From Perkinsus olseni (taxonomy: Eukaryota; Perkinsozoa; Perkinsida; Perkinsidae), in assembly GCA_013115135.1 (NCBI GenBank), contig JABANP010000055.1, positions 124,001 through 188,000 of the forward strand: a stretch of 64,000 bases of DNA. Direction: 5' to 3'. Positions 21,830-33,009 of the stretch are shown piece by piece. The translations under genes were made by a program, and so were the position numbers. Each line of letters opens with the position of its first letter. Position 1 is the first letter of the stretch. Under the pieces are notes generated by a model. It did no database searches. It worked only from the letters and a program-made list of their open reading frames with translations, and had not been told where the DNA came from.

Positions 21830-22705
21830 TTAGGAACATTTGACAGCGACGACAGTTGTCACCTCTACAAATTCGATATACATCTCATACGCGTAGTACT
21901 CAGTAATAATCTGAGAGTTCATCTCACGCAAGAAGGTAGCCAAATTATCATCAGGGTTAACCAAGACGATTTCTCGCTCGTTGACGTTATACTGAGAATA
22001 GAAATACTGACCAGCCACATACAGAGAAACGTAAGTTGTGTCGAAGATCATCTCGAGGTAGCCGAAGGGGGAGTCACCGCACCATGTTCCGATTATATCA
22101 TCAGTCGAGACCGGGCTGGGTGGTTGACTTAACAACAGTCGTGTCCTCTAACACGGTGGTGTTGACCACAGGACTGGTCGGAGTGTACTCGGTCGTGATG
22201 TCCTCCGTCGTGATGGCGTCGGTCGGTGTCAGGAGAACTAGTCGGACCAACAGTTGCCATGTGGCAAGGATAGGGTTCACCAACACACTCATCGTCATCG
22301 CTGGCGTGGCAGAGGCTGCCATCATCTTTAGTGATGATGCCGAAACACACCGGAGGGTCTTGCCAGAATTTGCAGTAGGAGCCCCAAGAGGAGTCCTTGC
22401 ACCCGGCCATACCATCACACACTTCCTGGCAGGTCGTGTCGGGATACTCATGGCAAAGGACAGGCTTCAACACCGGAGTCGTCACAGTCAGCGTTGTACT
22501 CAGAATCAGGCTGGAAGCACTTGCCATCGTCCTTATGGTAGAGGCCAAAGCAAACACCATTATCCTTGCAGTAGGACTCCGAGCAGCCCATGGTCTGGGC
22601 GCAGGAACTCTCACAGTATTCACCCTTCGGCTCAACCTTATCAACCGAGCTGGCAGTATAACCGGCAGCAATGCCGAACAGGATGGTGGAGATGACGATG
22701 CGCAT
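21830..22705 (-). pseudogene. duplicate of the Cys-rich secreted gene, three one-base insertions
   Basis: Nearly identical to 9843-10715 along its whole length and into both flanks. The signal peptide differs slightly (MRIVISTILFGIAAG). Three single extra bases, near 22474, 22216 and 22112, each shift the frame; together they add three and restore the last 95 residues. Because the intact paralogue is so similar, the insertions are clear by comparison. The copy should not make a full protein unless the extra bases are sequencing errors. Confidence 0.85.
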
Positions 22706-23746
22706 ATTCAATGGATAGAGATGTTAAATCAATGCTGAGAAGGGGGACAGCGTTAACTCGATCTCGAACACTCAAGACGATCAAACAAGCCTCTGGGACT
22801 CGTGGAATTACGGTGCGAGAACGATTATTGCAATCTTCGCTTCAAATAACCGTAAGCATCCAAATCTTACGGTTGCGCTGGTCCGTCGCCCGCCCGATTG
22901 TGTTACGCTGTCCCGATGCCGGTCAAATGTAAACTCTCACTTTGTTAGTCTCGGTTACTCAACAAAGTTCATCACACGTGATAAAATCGCCGTGCCAGCT
23001 GTTGCCTGGGCATCTGCTGTGAGCCGCAGAATCTGTTCACGGGCTTCTAAGCTCCTACAAACTTGTCATCAGTCAGAATTCCATCTGGGGCTCGTGTCAC
23101 GCCAGAGAAGAGTGTGATGGCGGGATTAGTAGACACTTACGAACTCCTGGAAGCACTTCGAAACAGAACGTTGGCAACCGAGCACATAATTGTGCACTCC
23201 CAAGCTGACTAGGATACTCAACAACAGCAATTCTGTGAGATACGAGTAGCTCAGCGCGTGCCATGCAAAATCATTTTCCCAGGTGGCGACATTTAGTCAT
23301 CAGCTTCCTCCATGTTTCCTTCGCGTAATGGTTCTCCAAGTCGAATACGTTGACCTACACAACAGAGCAAAAAAGCCTGCAGTTCGATGTCTTTCAGAGA
23401 GAAGGGAACTCTAAATGAAGTCACAGCACACTCGAGACGATAAGCCTACTCCAGTGCTCGCCAGCTTCTCAGGGTCACTAACATCTCTCGCCAATGTGCT
23501 TGTTATCACTGCTGCCTCATCCTCAGAATCCACTAGTTTCAGGCGAGTAATCAAGTCCGCAAACACTGAGCAGGGGATATCTCCGCTAGAGGAGAAGTGT
23601 TCAGTCTCGGAGGCAGCCGCTAGCAGTAGCGTCGACAGTGACCGCCTGGTGACGAAGGTACCTGAACATGCTCAGGATACAACTTCGAATCACCAGCCTC
23701 GCGGACAGTGGACTGTCTCTCCGTGCACAACCCTTCTATAAGGCCA
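22706..23746. other. 1 kb with no supported gene
   Basis: Part of the duplicated 5' flank of the Cys-rich gene, then unassigned sequence. A plus-strand frame at 23415-23741 is hydrophilic and unsupported. Confidence 0.45.
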
Positions 23747-24582
23747 TCAACAAACGTTGTCCTGGAGTGCGTCATCCGATGAGATGAGTCGGCGAGTGAT
23801 ACTCAATAGGCGCCGACTGTATGCGATTTCCCCTCGAAACTTAAAAGAGACATTTCGCGGCGCTTCCCGTCTCGCGTCGACTATGAATGGCGACAGCGAC
23901 AGTGCCTTCTCACTCTTATGTTGTGCAGCAGCCTTCTGCCTGGCACGCTTATCATCCTCAATCCAAAGGCCAATGGCCTCGAAGAAGGATTCCAATATCC
24001 AGCAGAGCTCCTCTGCAGTGACTGGAGCATACCAAGAAGGCAGCGTCAAATAGAAAGCATCTCCCAGCCTGACAGCGGAACCCTCATCAGTAGCAGAAGC
24101 CGCGTATGGTCTCACAGGCTTTCGGACGCTGCCAGGAACTTCGCATCATCTCTGCTGATTCCGAGCTCATTCGTGAGGAACCCGATAAGTTCCGAGTCAT
24201 CAGGGCCACCTACCACACCATCACCAAATCGCAGCGAGGCGGTGAATAGCACTTCGGTTCTCGAAGGCTTTGAGAATCTCAGCCACGTTGAACTGGTTCT
24301 TTCGTGCCCTCCAAACCAGCCAGTTTTGCAACCGCGCCTGGTCAAGGGACATCCAAGTTCCATCTAAAGGCTTTCCAGACATACCAGCCTCTCGGAGTCG
24401 ACGGGAGGCTTCCCAACTTGATCGGCCAAGAGAAGCAAGTCAACCCAGGCCACAAGGGGATGGCCATCCTGGTCTCGGATGCCGGGGTTGGTACCTGCTT
24501 CTTGCAGAATGCCCAATCCATGACTACAGAAGCCTTCAATCGAAGAATTGATGTCAACTCTACCCGAGGAAAAGTTGAGCAA
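23747..24582 (-). CDS. ankyrin-like protein, spliced
   Basis: Exons join through two typical introns: 47 nt (GTATGTCTGG to CTTGACCAG) after the ankyrin-like part, and 47 nt (GTGAGACCAT to GCTGTCAG) before the last exon. The first exon contains an ankyrin-repeat signature (ILQEAGTNPGIRDQDGHPLV). The last exon encodes about 120 residues (YLTLPSWYAPVTAEELCWIL and on) ending LQDNVC. One frame step near 24245, between AIHRLAA and GDGVVGGPDDSE, is unresolved and may be an indel. Earlier exons probably exist up to about 24800. Ankyrin repeats imply protein-protein binding; nothing more specific can be said. Confidence 0.45.
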
Positions 24583-24884
24583 GTTTGTTGTTGCTCTCTT
24601 AACAAGTTCTACGCTGCTCGTCAGCAGACTAACCGCGAAAACAACATATCACATGAAGATGCCAACGCGAACCAAACTAGTAAGTGTCTGGTGACAACGT
24701 TCGGTGGCTGCAAACAATTCAGCAGAACTGTTGTGAGAGCTTCCAGCCAGCAGAGCAAACGTGTAGAGCTCAGCCACGCAGTTCACGAGATATCGCCGTG
24801 TCACTAGTTTTCGCACTGTCAAACGCAAACGTGACGATCCCAGGTGCTTTGGTTTCTCGAGTCGTCTTAGGGATAACGACTATG

Positions 24885-25130
24885 CCATTCACAAGTCCAC
24901 TCGCCGGATAGGGGCGCTACTGCGCGAGTGGGGCCGCTATGCCACGAGACAGCAATTTGGCAGTAGGGTGGAAACAAGGACATCAACTCGGCGATTGAAG
25001 AGGTAAGTCTAATGGTGGCGCTCCAATGGGGAGTTCAATTCCGCAAATAACGACATCAATTTCATGATTAAGGAGGTAAATTCCGCCAAAAAAGACATCG
25101 ATTCCGGGAATAACTTTCACGAGAGTATCT
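24885..25130 (+). repeat. dispersed repeat, copy 1
   Basis: Matches 60634-60840 over about 200 bp, including ACTCGGCGATTGAAGAGG and GGGGAGTTCAATTCCGC. Internal degenerate AATTCCGC words suggest an old repeat family. No coding capacity seen. Confidence 0.7.
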
Positions 25131-25179
25131 AGGCCTAATGCGCCAGGTAGACTTCTGAATGGTCTACGTAGAACTTATT

Positions 25180-25790
25180 ATGAGTGTGTCTTCGAGCGAG
25201 GGTCCATAACCGAGGACAGCATGGTTGGTTTACCATAAAAAAGTTTGAAAAAAGCACTAAGCATGCCGAGCTCGCCGTTTTCAGTTCTCGTCATGATAGA
25301 ATCGCGAGATAACAGCAACTTGTTGTTGTCGGCAAGCAATTTCCTCTGATCAAAATTGAGAGGAGCTTGCAAAAATTGCCGCTATTGAGCACGAGTCGGG
25401 CCTCAATCGAGTTTGAGTTTGGAGACAACGCTGGAGTAAGTGATGCACTGGCACGTCGCCCTAGCGAAGTACTCACTTCCAGCCCTGCTCACAACATCAG
25501 ACAGGTTGTTCACAACCGACCGCACAGGCTTTGGTCTAGCAGGGAGCACCTGTGACAGATGAGTTCCCTTTATCACGAAACGGGTATCAGAAACAGACGC
25601 GCGGCAGTGAATCCCACCTCAATCAGTTCGTCCACAGTCAGTAGTCCGTCCCCGTCGGCGTCCGCTGCCGCTAGCCGCCTTGCCAAACTGTGGTGCTTGC
25701 CAGTGTTGGTCTTGAGTAACCACAGGCATTCCTTAGCTCGGGGGTCCAGTCGACTAGAGTCCAAAACCTGGCCACCGAACACGGGTGATA
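25180..25790 (-). CDS. EF-hand protein, spliced; one apparent frameshift
   Basis: The first visible exon contains a canonical EF-hand loop (DADGDGLLTVDEL, with D, D, D, L and E at the ligand positions). A GT-AG intron of about 50 nt follows ELIE, and a second of 45 nt precedes TLSPNSNSIEARL. The next step to PLNFDQRKLLADNNKLLL needs one more T in a TTTTT run near 25373. The protein ends DPRSKTHS. A single EF-hand suggests calcium binding, usually with a partner hand that may lie in an upstream exon. The start codon was not found. Confidence 0.5.
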
Positions 25791-26162
25791 CTATCCAATA
25801 TGCAAGGACTGTGCAGTGCAGTATCCAAATCGCAACTTCTGCCCCAAATTCACCTTATTTTATTTTCGTTTTTACACTAGTCTAGTTTAATTGGCTTAAG
25901 CTAGTCGCAACGTTCTCCCCTCCCGTAGAGTTCTCATCGTCTTCTTTTTTCGGGTCTCTCACAACTATCCACTACTTCACCCTACTCTATTGCGTTGTGA
26001 CTCCGCAAAAATCTTCGCCCACTAGTCGGTATCACGAGTTACGGCAGTAGCCTCAGCGGCGCCACTCCGATTTTCCTCGAGGGCACAGCGGCCGAGCACG
26101 TATTGCAATGCAATAATTGCATGATATTGAATCAGACGGTTCGAGAAGTTCGACCGATCGAC

Positions 26163-26465
26163 TCATCTTCGAAGTCTCACGTGTGGTAGAATGACGTCGT
26201 CCTCGTCATCAGAAGTCTGCGTTCTCGCGAAGACAGGATCCGGGAGGATGAGCGAGCTAGGCACAGGCCAATCCAGTCCTCTGTGCCGCTGCTCTCCCGG
26301 TTGAGGTCGCAGCCTCGTAGCAGCATCATGGGCTTCTTGCGCCGCCATTTCTTGGGACTCCAGCTGCTGTTGCCTGCCGAAGAGTCGTCCTCCCACCCCA
26401 TCTAGCCCTTGACCAGAGAGAGCTTTCCGCAGAGACGAACGCGCAGTTTTCCTTGAACAGCCCAC
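26163..26465 (-). CDS. hypothetical frame, low support
   Basis: A 100-codon frame with a Gln/Glu/Ala-rich helical patch (RQQQLESQEMAAQEAHDA) and an acidic end. The frame opens with GTG, and two other frames are also open here, so the true exon structure is unclear. It may be a 3' exon of the neighbouring coiled-coil gene. Confidence 0.25.
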   Translation of the reverse strand: MGCSRKTARSSLRKALSGQGLDGVGGRLFGRQQQLESQEMAAQEAHDAATRLRPQPGEQRHRGLDWPVPSSLILPDPVFARTQTSDDEDDVILPHVRLRR

Positions 26466-26779
26466 CCGTCATGCTCATTCTTTCCTTAGAAATCGCCCTC
26501 CCCGAACGAATAAATTCTCAAGTGTGAGTTTTATGCGGAGACGAAAACGATGATAGAAGATCTCGATGCGTACAACTTCGAATTTCTTTCTTCAGTACTC
26601 GAACAAAATCGGCACCAAATTTCTTTTTTTGGAGAAGACCGAAGTTGTGAGACATCTTCTTATGATAAGAGGGATATGATACGATAATACTGGCTTATCA
26701 ATGCCCTGAGTCAGTGGGAGTCTTATCAACTGCGCGCTACGAACTCAGGAGATACAACACTTCGGTGGCTTTGAGACAC

Positions 26780-27918
26780 TTACAAATGACGTATCTTCTC
26801 TCGTTCTTGCTCGAGTTCCTTCTCAGCCATCTCCAGCTCCTTCGACAAGGCCTCGGATTCCGCGAGACGCTTCTCTGACTCTGATATCTGAATAACCCTA
26901 TCACCACGATCATCACTGGATGTGCGATAAGCTGAGAGGCAAAGGCTGTCGAAAGCCCAAGCCACTGCCTGGGCGATAGAATCACCTCTTTTCAATCCGC
27001 TTCTTTTCCCTGATGTCACGCTTGGCCTGACTCCGGTATTCCTCCGCTTCCAAGCGCATGTCATTCCGCTCGGATGCGAGCTTAGTCAGCCGAGCTTGTA
27101 CCACCAACTGAGGAGAAGCTGATGCCCACTCTAACGGAGTCAGTAACTTCTCCGACACTCTCAATTTCACTTCTCAAAATCATTCAAGAGTAGAGCTCAG
27201 TCATTGTCACATCTCCCTCCTGAGACAGTTGCAGTAGTTCACTCACTTTCTCCCGCTCAAGTCTGCCGCAATCCATCTCAGCGTCATATACCCGACTTCT
27301 TGCATCATCATCTTCATCAGCCCGGCCTCGCAGTTGCGCATGATACACCTGATACCCGTACACGACATGCAGGAGCCTGTCTGTGCTCGCTGACTTTCGG
27401 CATCGACCACATAATTCTTCAAGGATCTCCGAACGCTAGGCTTTGAAGCCATATCAAATCGAGGAGGGCGGCGGTCAGGGCCAGTCAGGCGGAAATTATC
27501 TTACCCGCTCCAGCATTCGATCAACCTCGCGTTGAGCTCTCGCTATCTCACCCTCGACCTGAAAAGAGGAGCGGTCGAAAAGAGGAGCTTCATTATCGTC
27601 AATTGAAGGCGTCCGACTATCCAGTTCGGGACAGGATCCGCGCGTACGTCCTGCGGTTTTGCTTTCTTCAGCTCCTCGCGTAGTACTGCCAACTGACGCT
27701 CTTTCGACTCTAGATGAAGCCGGAGATCCATCGCTCGTCTGAAGCCACGGGACGCTACATCCACCCACTTCTATGTATCGAGGCGATTCCGCTCCGACCC
27801 AATCCACTCTGGGCGGAAAATCGCAGCGTCGTTCTGTTGATCGGGTGACTGCGGGGCTCCCCAATGCAAGGAGGGCCGCGACGATAAATACTATCGGTTG
27901 GCCAAATCGGCTCAACAT
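26780..27918 (-). CDS. membrane-anchored coiled-coil protein, spliced
   Basis: The ATG at 27918 opens a hydrophobic N-terminus (MLSRFGQPIVFIVAALLALG). A 37-nt GT-AG intron (27771-27807) joins it in phase to a helical exon (ESKERQLAVLREELKKAK). Intron 27559-27647 (89 nt, with a polypyrimidine acceptor) leads to IARAQREVDRMLER. A 69-nt intron leads to an exon starting RSEILEELCGRC. A further intron ending TCTCCTCAG leads to ARLTKLASERNDMRLEAEE. The last visible exon has ESEALSKELEMAEKELEQE. Almost the whole chain is coiled coil. It is probably a membrane- or vesicle-associated tether or scaffold; no family recognised. The final joins are approximate. Confidence 0.5.
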
Positions 27919-27989
27919 AAGTCTAACTAAGCCGGAATCGGCGTTGGGCTATAAACTCACGGACATCGTTAATATTCATAACGATATGT

Positions 27990-30102
27990 TATATAAAAGA
28001 CCTCCAATAAGGAACTGACTGTGGAGCCCCAGACATACCAATTGAAGGATAAACCTCGTTGGAAAGGAGACTTGCCGCCACGCCCGCGCTTTCGAATTGG
28101 AATAGTTGGGAACAGAGAAAGATGTAAAAGCGATATTCGGTCACCAACTTTCTCTCGGCCAGGGCCGCCATTATGTCGCTCAGAGCCTCCTCGAGCTCCG
28201 CTGCCTTCACCGCTCCACCGGAGACCTTCTGACCTCCCCCGATGCGTACCTTACCGAGAGCACCCGCCTCGGCCGCATCCACAACCCAGATTCGCTCATT
28301 TCTTTCGATTATTCATCACTTGACTGGGCGAAAACTCACGCTTTGGAGAAGCTCCAGGATTAGCCTGTCCTTTCTTATGTTGTTCTTCTCGGCATCACAG
28401 GTCGAGGCACTCAGCTCCTGAGTACAAGTAGACGCGGCACTAGCAGTACTCCTAAAGACGAGAATGATACGGATCACTCGAATGAGATGATAGAATACTA
28501 TCGATTCGAAAGTGGTCTTCTCCGGTTGTTGGTGCCGACTGCCACACTGGGCAATTTTCCTAGCCCCACGTTTCTACTGCTGGGCTCAAAGTCGCGGAGC
28601 ATGAGAATCTCAAGCCGGGATCGAACCGGATCTCTGGAAGCCAGTCAGTCTTCGGTGAGCCAGGATTACTGTGGCTCTCGGATAGACAGGTCGCAACCCA
28701 TATTGTTTGATCGTAGGTGCCTTCAAGTCTCACCTGAGCTTCCTGCTCGATCTCTCGGAGTTCTCTCCTGAGCAGTCCTGCATTCTCCACTAGACTCTCT
28801 CTATCCTGCAAACGCTCCCTTCCACTGAGGACCTACATCCCAACCGATCACCAGAGCCGCGGTCATCACTCAGTTCTGACTTTTCCAGCAAGGCTCTGCG
28901 GTCGCGTCGAAGTTCCGTGGGGTCCGCCCGGTTTGGCGGTAGTAGCTGACCTCGGAATCGGTCTTGACGGGTCTGAACGACATTGTTGACGTTGAATATG
29001 TTGTAGCTTCTCTGAAGCTCATCGATCGAAGCTTTCCTTGTACATCGTGTTGTACATGGTACAATCGGCCGGTATCTCAGCGCAAAGGGCGCCGCCGGCG
29101 GTCACGCCAATTCTACACAATAGTTCTACACTGAAGCTCACGGAGGAACCCATTTCGCAAGGCTTTGGATCTTCCAAATGGCGGGTCAGCGTGTGGCGAT
29201 CGAGTTCGAGGATGAATCACCCAACTCGCCGGTATTCATAGAGAGAAAGACACAGGAAAAGCTGATCCACCTCTGCGGACAAGCCTTGCTCCAGCAGCTG
29301 CCGAGGCCGCCCTTCCGGAGTGATCTCGGGCACAAGAGTTTTCCCATTCTGAGCTGGAACAATCAAGTGGATCTCCTCACGGAACTACTCCCACCATCTC
29401 CCTCTTGGTCTTCGCCCATGCCCAGGACTGCATCGGCCATCCGGTCGATATCTTGGGCCGATATTCGCCGGCTAGGGTGACTAGTTGCCATTTACTCGTG
29501 ATAAGGCAGTCTACTAGCAATGCATGTCTAGGCTGCTTCATCACCGCGAGGAATGTTATCATAGGCCACAGCGGTTACAAAGTGGAGACGGGGTCTTGTC
29601 GATCGCTAAGTGATCGATATGGAGCGTTTGTCATATAGTTCTTTACGAGGCTCCTTTTCGGGAGTAGCGAATTGTACAGCAACTACCAGAACTTTCCGAA
29701 TATCACACTCGAGAATCAACATCAACTCATGTCGAGCACGTAGATTTTCGAGTTCGATATCGATGTTCAACACGGCGTGTTGTAGGAGTGTCCACCGGTG
29801 AACCTCTCTAGCACTATGGGACGGGTCGAATCAGCTCGAATCGAACTCGGTTGAATCGGGTGAGCAGCTCTGCGGGTCTGAACAATGCTCACGATACCCA
29901 ACTTGCCGCTCCGGTGTACTCGCAGAAGGTGGACGCGCGCTATCACAACGAGACGGAAAGGGGTGGTTTTCGAGCGCTGCAGATTTTCCATGGTCAACTG
30001 CTCGCCTCTCTCTGTGAGACTTCCACGTCGTCCCTTCCAGTCCCGATAACAGGCGATGAAAAGGGAGTCAAGTGTCACCTCTGACAGGTTCGCGGCCGAC
30101 CT
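27990..30102 (-). CDS. probable multi-exon helical/coiled-coil gene, partly resolved
   Basis: Protein-like exons occur all along the minus strand. The start exon begins at the ATG at 30102 (MDGRSAANLSEVTLDSLF). A coil lies near 29770 (NIDIELENLRARHELM). An acidic exon near 29450 reads RISAQDIDRMADAVLGMGED, followed by TPEGRPRQLLEQGLSAEVDQ. A coil near 28780 reads ENAGLLRRELREIEQEAQ, and another near 28190 reads AELEEALSDIMAALAERKL, behind a clean 43-nt intron. I could not join all exons, and it may be the 5' part of the gene at 26780-27918 or a separate gene. No domain beyond coiled coil. Confidence 0.35.
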
Positions 30103-30107
30103 GCCGT

Positions 30108-31960
30108 CCATCACGTTGACACATAATTACCGGCAATTATGAGTTACCGTAATTCGGAAAACTGCCGCTGGTGTTCCCCCTCTGGAGTCGTCCGCGTGTC
30201 AGTACTAGCATCATGCCCGTGTCAGTTCAACTTCGAGGAGCCTTCTTTTCCTCGCCCCTCGGTCTGTTAGCAATGCGCAGTCTTCTCTTGGCGGCCCTCA
30301 CCGCCCTCGTCAAACCTGAGCCGATCACCCTTCCGTTCACGAGAGGGCGCGTAGCCCTCACCCTGGACGGCCAGATACTCCACTTTTGGGTGGATTCCGG
30401 AAGTGCAAGGAGCTTCGCTTTCTACGGCCCCGTGTATGAAGAAGTATTCGGTAAAGACAGCTGTGGCAGGAGCCCTTACGGATGCTATTTCTGTCCCCCG
30501 GAGAACCCTTGTGATGATATACTCTCGAGAAAGGTATGGACGGTAGCCTTGGGGTCTGATGACCTGTACAAGTATGTTAAACACTCTGTGACGCTCGGCA
30601 TCGGCAACTACACACTTGAGAACTTCAGTTTCGGATTAGTCGTGAAACACCCCAGTCGTCACAGGACTTCCGCTGCCCTTCTGGGTCTCTCGCTCGGCCG
30701 TCCCACCATCCCAGAGACGTTCTTGAAGCAGCTCAAGAGACGGAGGGTTATCAACACCCTCTCATACTCCATTCATACTAGTGAACAAGGACCCGCGATC
30801 ACAGGCAAGCTAACCCTTGACGATTCAGAGACGGCCGAAGCGCCGTACATACTCTTCACTAGGGACCTCATGTTTGGTCACGCGAAAGTGGCTCTTCCTG
30901 CGGGCCCACTGGTGCTCTTGGACTCTCTTGGAAGGCAACTGAATGCGCGACGTAGAGGCGATGAAATGCAGCCAGCTCTTGTCGACTCGGGGGCTTCGTC
31001 CGTATACGTCTCTGAGAGAGATTTTGACAAGATTATTGATGTTACGTGGAGCGCGATGTGCAGAGAAAACGCACGGGCGAGCATCAAAAAGAAAAAGCAG
31101 CTGCAAGAAGAGGACGGCTTGCTCCGTATGGTGAGAAAGGAGGCTCTTCCCTATTTACCAACACTCGGCTACAAAATCGGAGATCCGCCTAATACTATCG
31201 ACATCAGAATAGAGCCGAAGCACTATGTCCACTCCTGTGACGCTGTGTGGTGCCGAATGAATATCCGTCCGAGGAACCTCAGAACTACTTCCTTCGGGCA
31301 CCCATTTTTCCGGGCATACAACGTGAAGTTCGACCTCGATAACAAGCGGCTGTCCTTCATCAGTAACAGCGAGGGAAACTCGACACCTGCTGCTGTCGTA
31401 GAGTCTACACACCTTTGAACCACTACCCAAGCAAGGAAACCGACTTCAAGAGATCATCTGCTTTCGAGTAGTTGATACATGCCAGGATGCAAGTGGCGGA
31501 GGATAGAACGATGTGAATGATGTGCAGCTTTAGTATACTCTTAGAGGTTCGTTGAAGTCGAGGTCACAAGGAAAGGGGAGAATGGAAGGAAAGGAGGCGA
31601 GAGTCTTCCAAGTAGTCGCAGGAATACTCAACCTCTTGCGAGCAATCACGCTATTCATTTTCGTGGAAGTGTTGTACCACCCTGGGATCATGGCCCCGGG
31701 CCTGTGATTCTCGTATTCCCGAATCCTTTGTCTTCGTTAGTTGCGGGGGAATCCGTTTAGGGATACGCATCATCAGAAAAAGCGCGGTTGTTCTCTCAAC
31801 CGATCCTGACTCTTAAAATGATCTCTATGTCACTCTCGGCACGGAACTATCAGTTCTAGGATCTGTCCTGGTTTTTGGACCAATTGAACAACCTCGATTG
31901 AACTGCTCCTTCAGACGTCGAGCGGTACACGGGCAACGTCTCTCTGGTCGAAGTGCACCG
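30108..31960 (+). repeat. segmental duplication A, copy 1
   Basis: Closely similar to about 36748-38560, starting at CATCACGTTGACAC in both. It covers 150 bp of 5' flank, protease copy 5 and about 500 bp of 3' flank. Confidence 0.85.
30273..31418 (+). CDS. A1 aspartic protease copy 5, intact
   Basis: 381 residues from the ATG at 30273, which sits in the same CTGTTAGCAATGCG context as copy 4; the upstream in-frame codon at 30171 is not conserved in the wider family. Signal peptide MRSLLLAALTALVK. First catalytic motif VDSGSA, then the Cys-rich insert (SCGRSPYGCYFCPPENPCDD), AALLGLSLGRP, second motif VDSGASSVY (Ser in place of Thr, still DSG), and a C-lobe with HYVHSCDAVWCRM in which one Cys of the usual CC pair is Trp. 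It ends AAVVESTHL without the basic tail. The closest relative is copy 6. Expected to be a secreted or organellar endopeptidase. Confidence 0.85.
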   Translation: MRSLLLAALTALVKPEPITLPFTRGRVALTLDGQILHFWVDSGSARSFAFYGPVYEEVFGKDSCGRSPYGCYFCPPENPCDDILSRKVWTVALGSDDLYKYVKHSVTLGIGNYTLENFSFGLVVKHPSRHRTSAALLGLSLGRPTIPETFLKQLKRRRVINTLSYSIHTSEQGPAITGKLTLDDSETAEAPYILFTRDLMFGHAKVALPAGPLVLLDSLGRQLNARRRGDEMQPALVDSGASSVYVSERDFDKIIDVTWSAMCRENARASIKKKKQLQEEDGLLRMVRKEALPYLPTLGYKIGDPPNTIDIRIEPKHYVHSCDAVWCRMNIRPRNLRTTSFGHPFFRAYNVKFDLDNKRLSFISNSEGNSTPAAVVESTHL

Positions 31961-32833
31961 CCTTACACGCCTAAGACCAGTGGTCTCTCCAGCCTTCTTC
32001 TTCAGCAACGTCAGTGACATAGCGACCCACGAACGGCGCCACCCAATTCAGAGACGACGAGGGTTGAATGCTTGTAACGGGTTCGAGTGAATGTAATGAT
32101 AGAGGGTGTAGTCCTAGCGATGGGAACTCGGTAACGCAATAACTAGTGAACTTGTAGAAGTAGCTGAGCTACGGAGACTTAGGGGAGTGACTGTAGAGTA
32201 TAGTTAGGGCAGCGCGCGCAGGGCGACCAACAACCACAACAATTAGCTATGGATCCTATGCTGCACGCAAGCACATGGATGTGCGCAGAATCCCGTAACA
32301 TGCTAACAGACAGACAGTAGGGACGTTCAAACAACAAGCATTAGTTCCAATAGGGCTTTGTCTTCTTGTCGGGGCCCGGCTATAGTGTTCGAGGGAGAAT
32401 GTACCGCTATAAAGCAGGCTTTGCATACAGCAACTTCCAACTGTATTCCTTAGACAACCGATTTGCGTGCGAGATGCTAGCTTCGCTGTAAGATGCGTCA
32501 CCCGCGTTTACAGTAGTTGCCTCTTTCCAGGGCCGGTTCGAATGCTATGGAAGTCACATGAGGTTGCTAAGAAAGTTTGATCCTCACTCGGGAATTTTCG
32601 GGAGTGCGTCCACCATCCCCTACTCGGGAATGCCAAGGACTTCGAGTATCTGCGGTCACTAGACTGATTCAAAAACGCAAAATTGAATCTAAGTAGAATA
32701 AATCCCAGATTCGATTCTGAGTTTCAGAATTAGTTTACTGATCAGTGGGCCTCGATTCGAGTTTCAAAGCCGTGAGTTATTAACCAGAATGGAATCCGCT
32801 CTCGTGGATCGAGCCGTTGTGCGCCGATCGTCT
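31419..32833. other. 1.4 kb with no supported gene
   Basis: The first 500 bp are duplicated 3' flank of protease copy 5. The rest, up to the upstream motif at 32834, has no domain, RNA or long frame of note. Confidence 0.5.
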
Positions 32834-32846
32834 TGTGCATGCGTGC
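32834..32846 (+). promoter_or_regulatory. 13-bp upstream motif, copy d
   Basis: Plus strand reads TGTGCATGCGTGC, about 165 bp before the ATG at 33010. The flanking words (CGTCTTGTGCATGCGTGC, later GCGTTGACTAT and AGCAACAAC) are also found upstream of the unrelated gene at 59572-60189. Confidence 0.55.
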
Positions 32847-33009
32847 CTAGCTAATACTCCCGTCCCCCGAATACCTGAGTAGAAGACTTTACACTCCTCC
32901 TCGCCTTGCGTTGACTATGAGCAACAACGGAGGAGCAGCACTCACACACAGCCGAGATCAGTCTGTGAAGCGCAGAACGGGCCATCCAGTTGTCCCTCCC
33001 ACCTTCATC

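Noticed and set aside
23415..23741. 108-codon plus-strand ORF
   Set aside because: Low-complexity Ser/Thr composition without any supporting signal or conserved copy.
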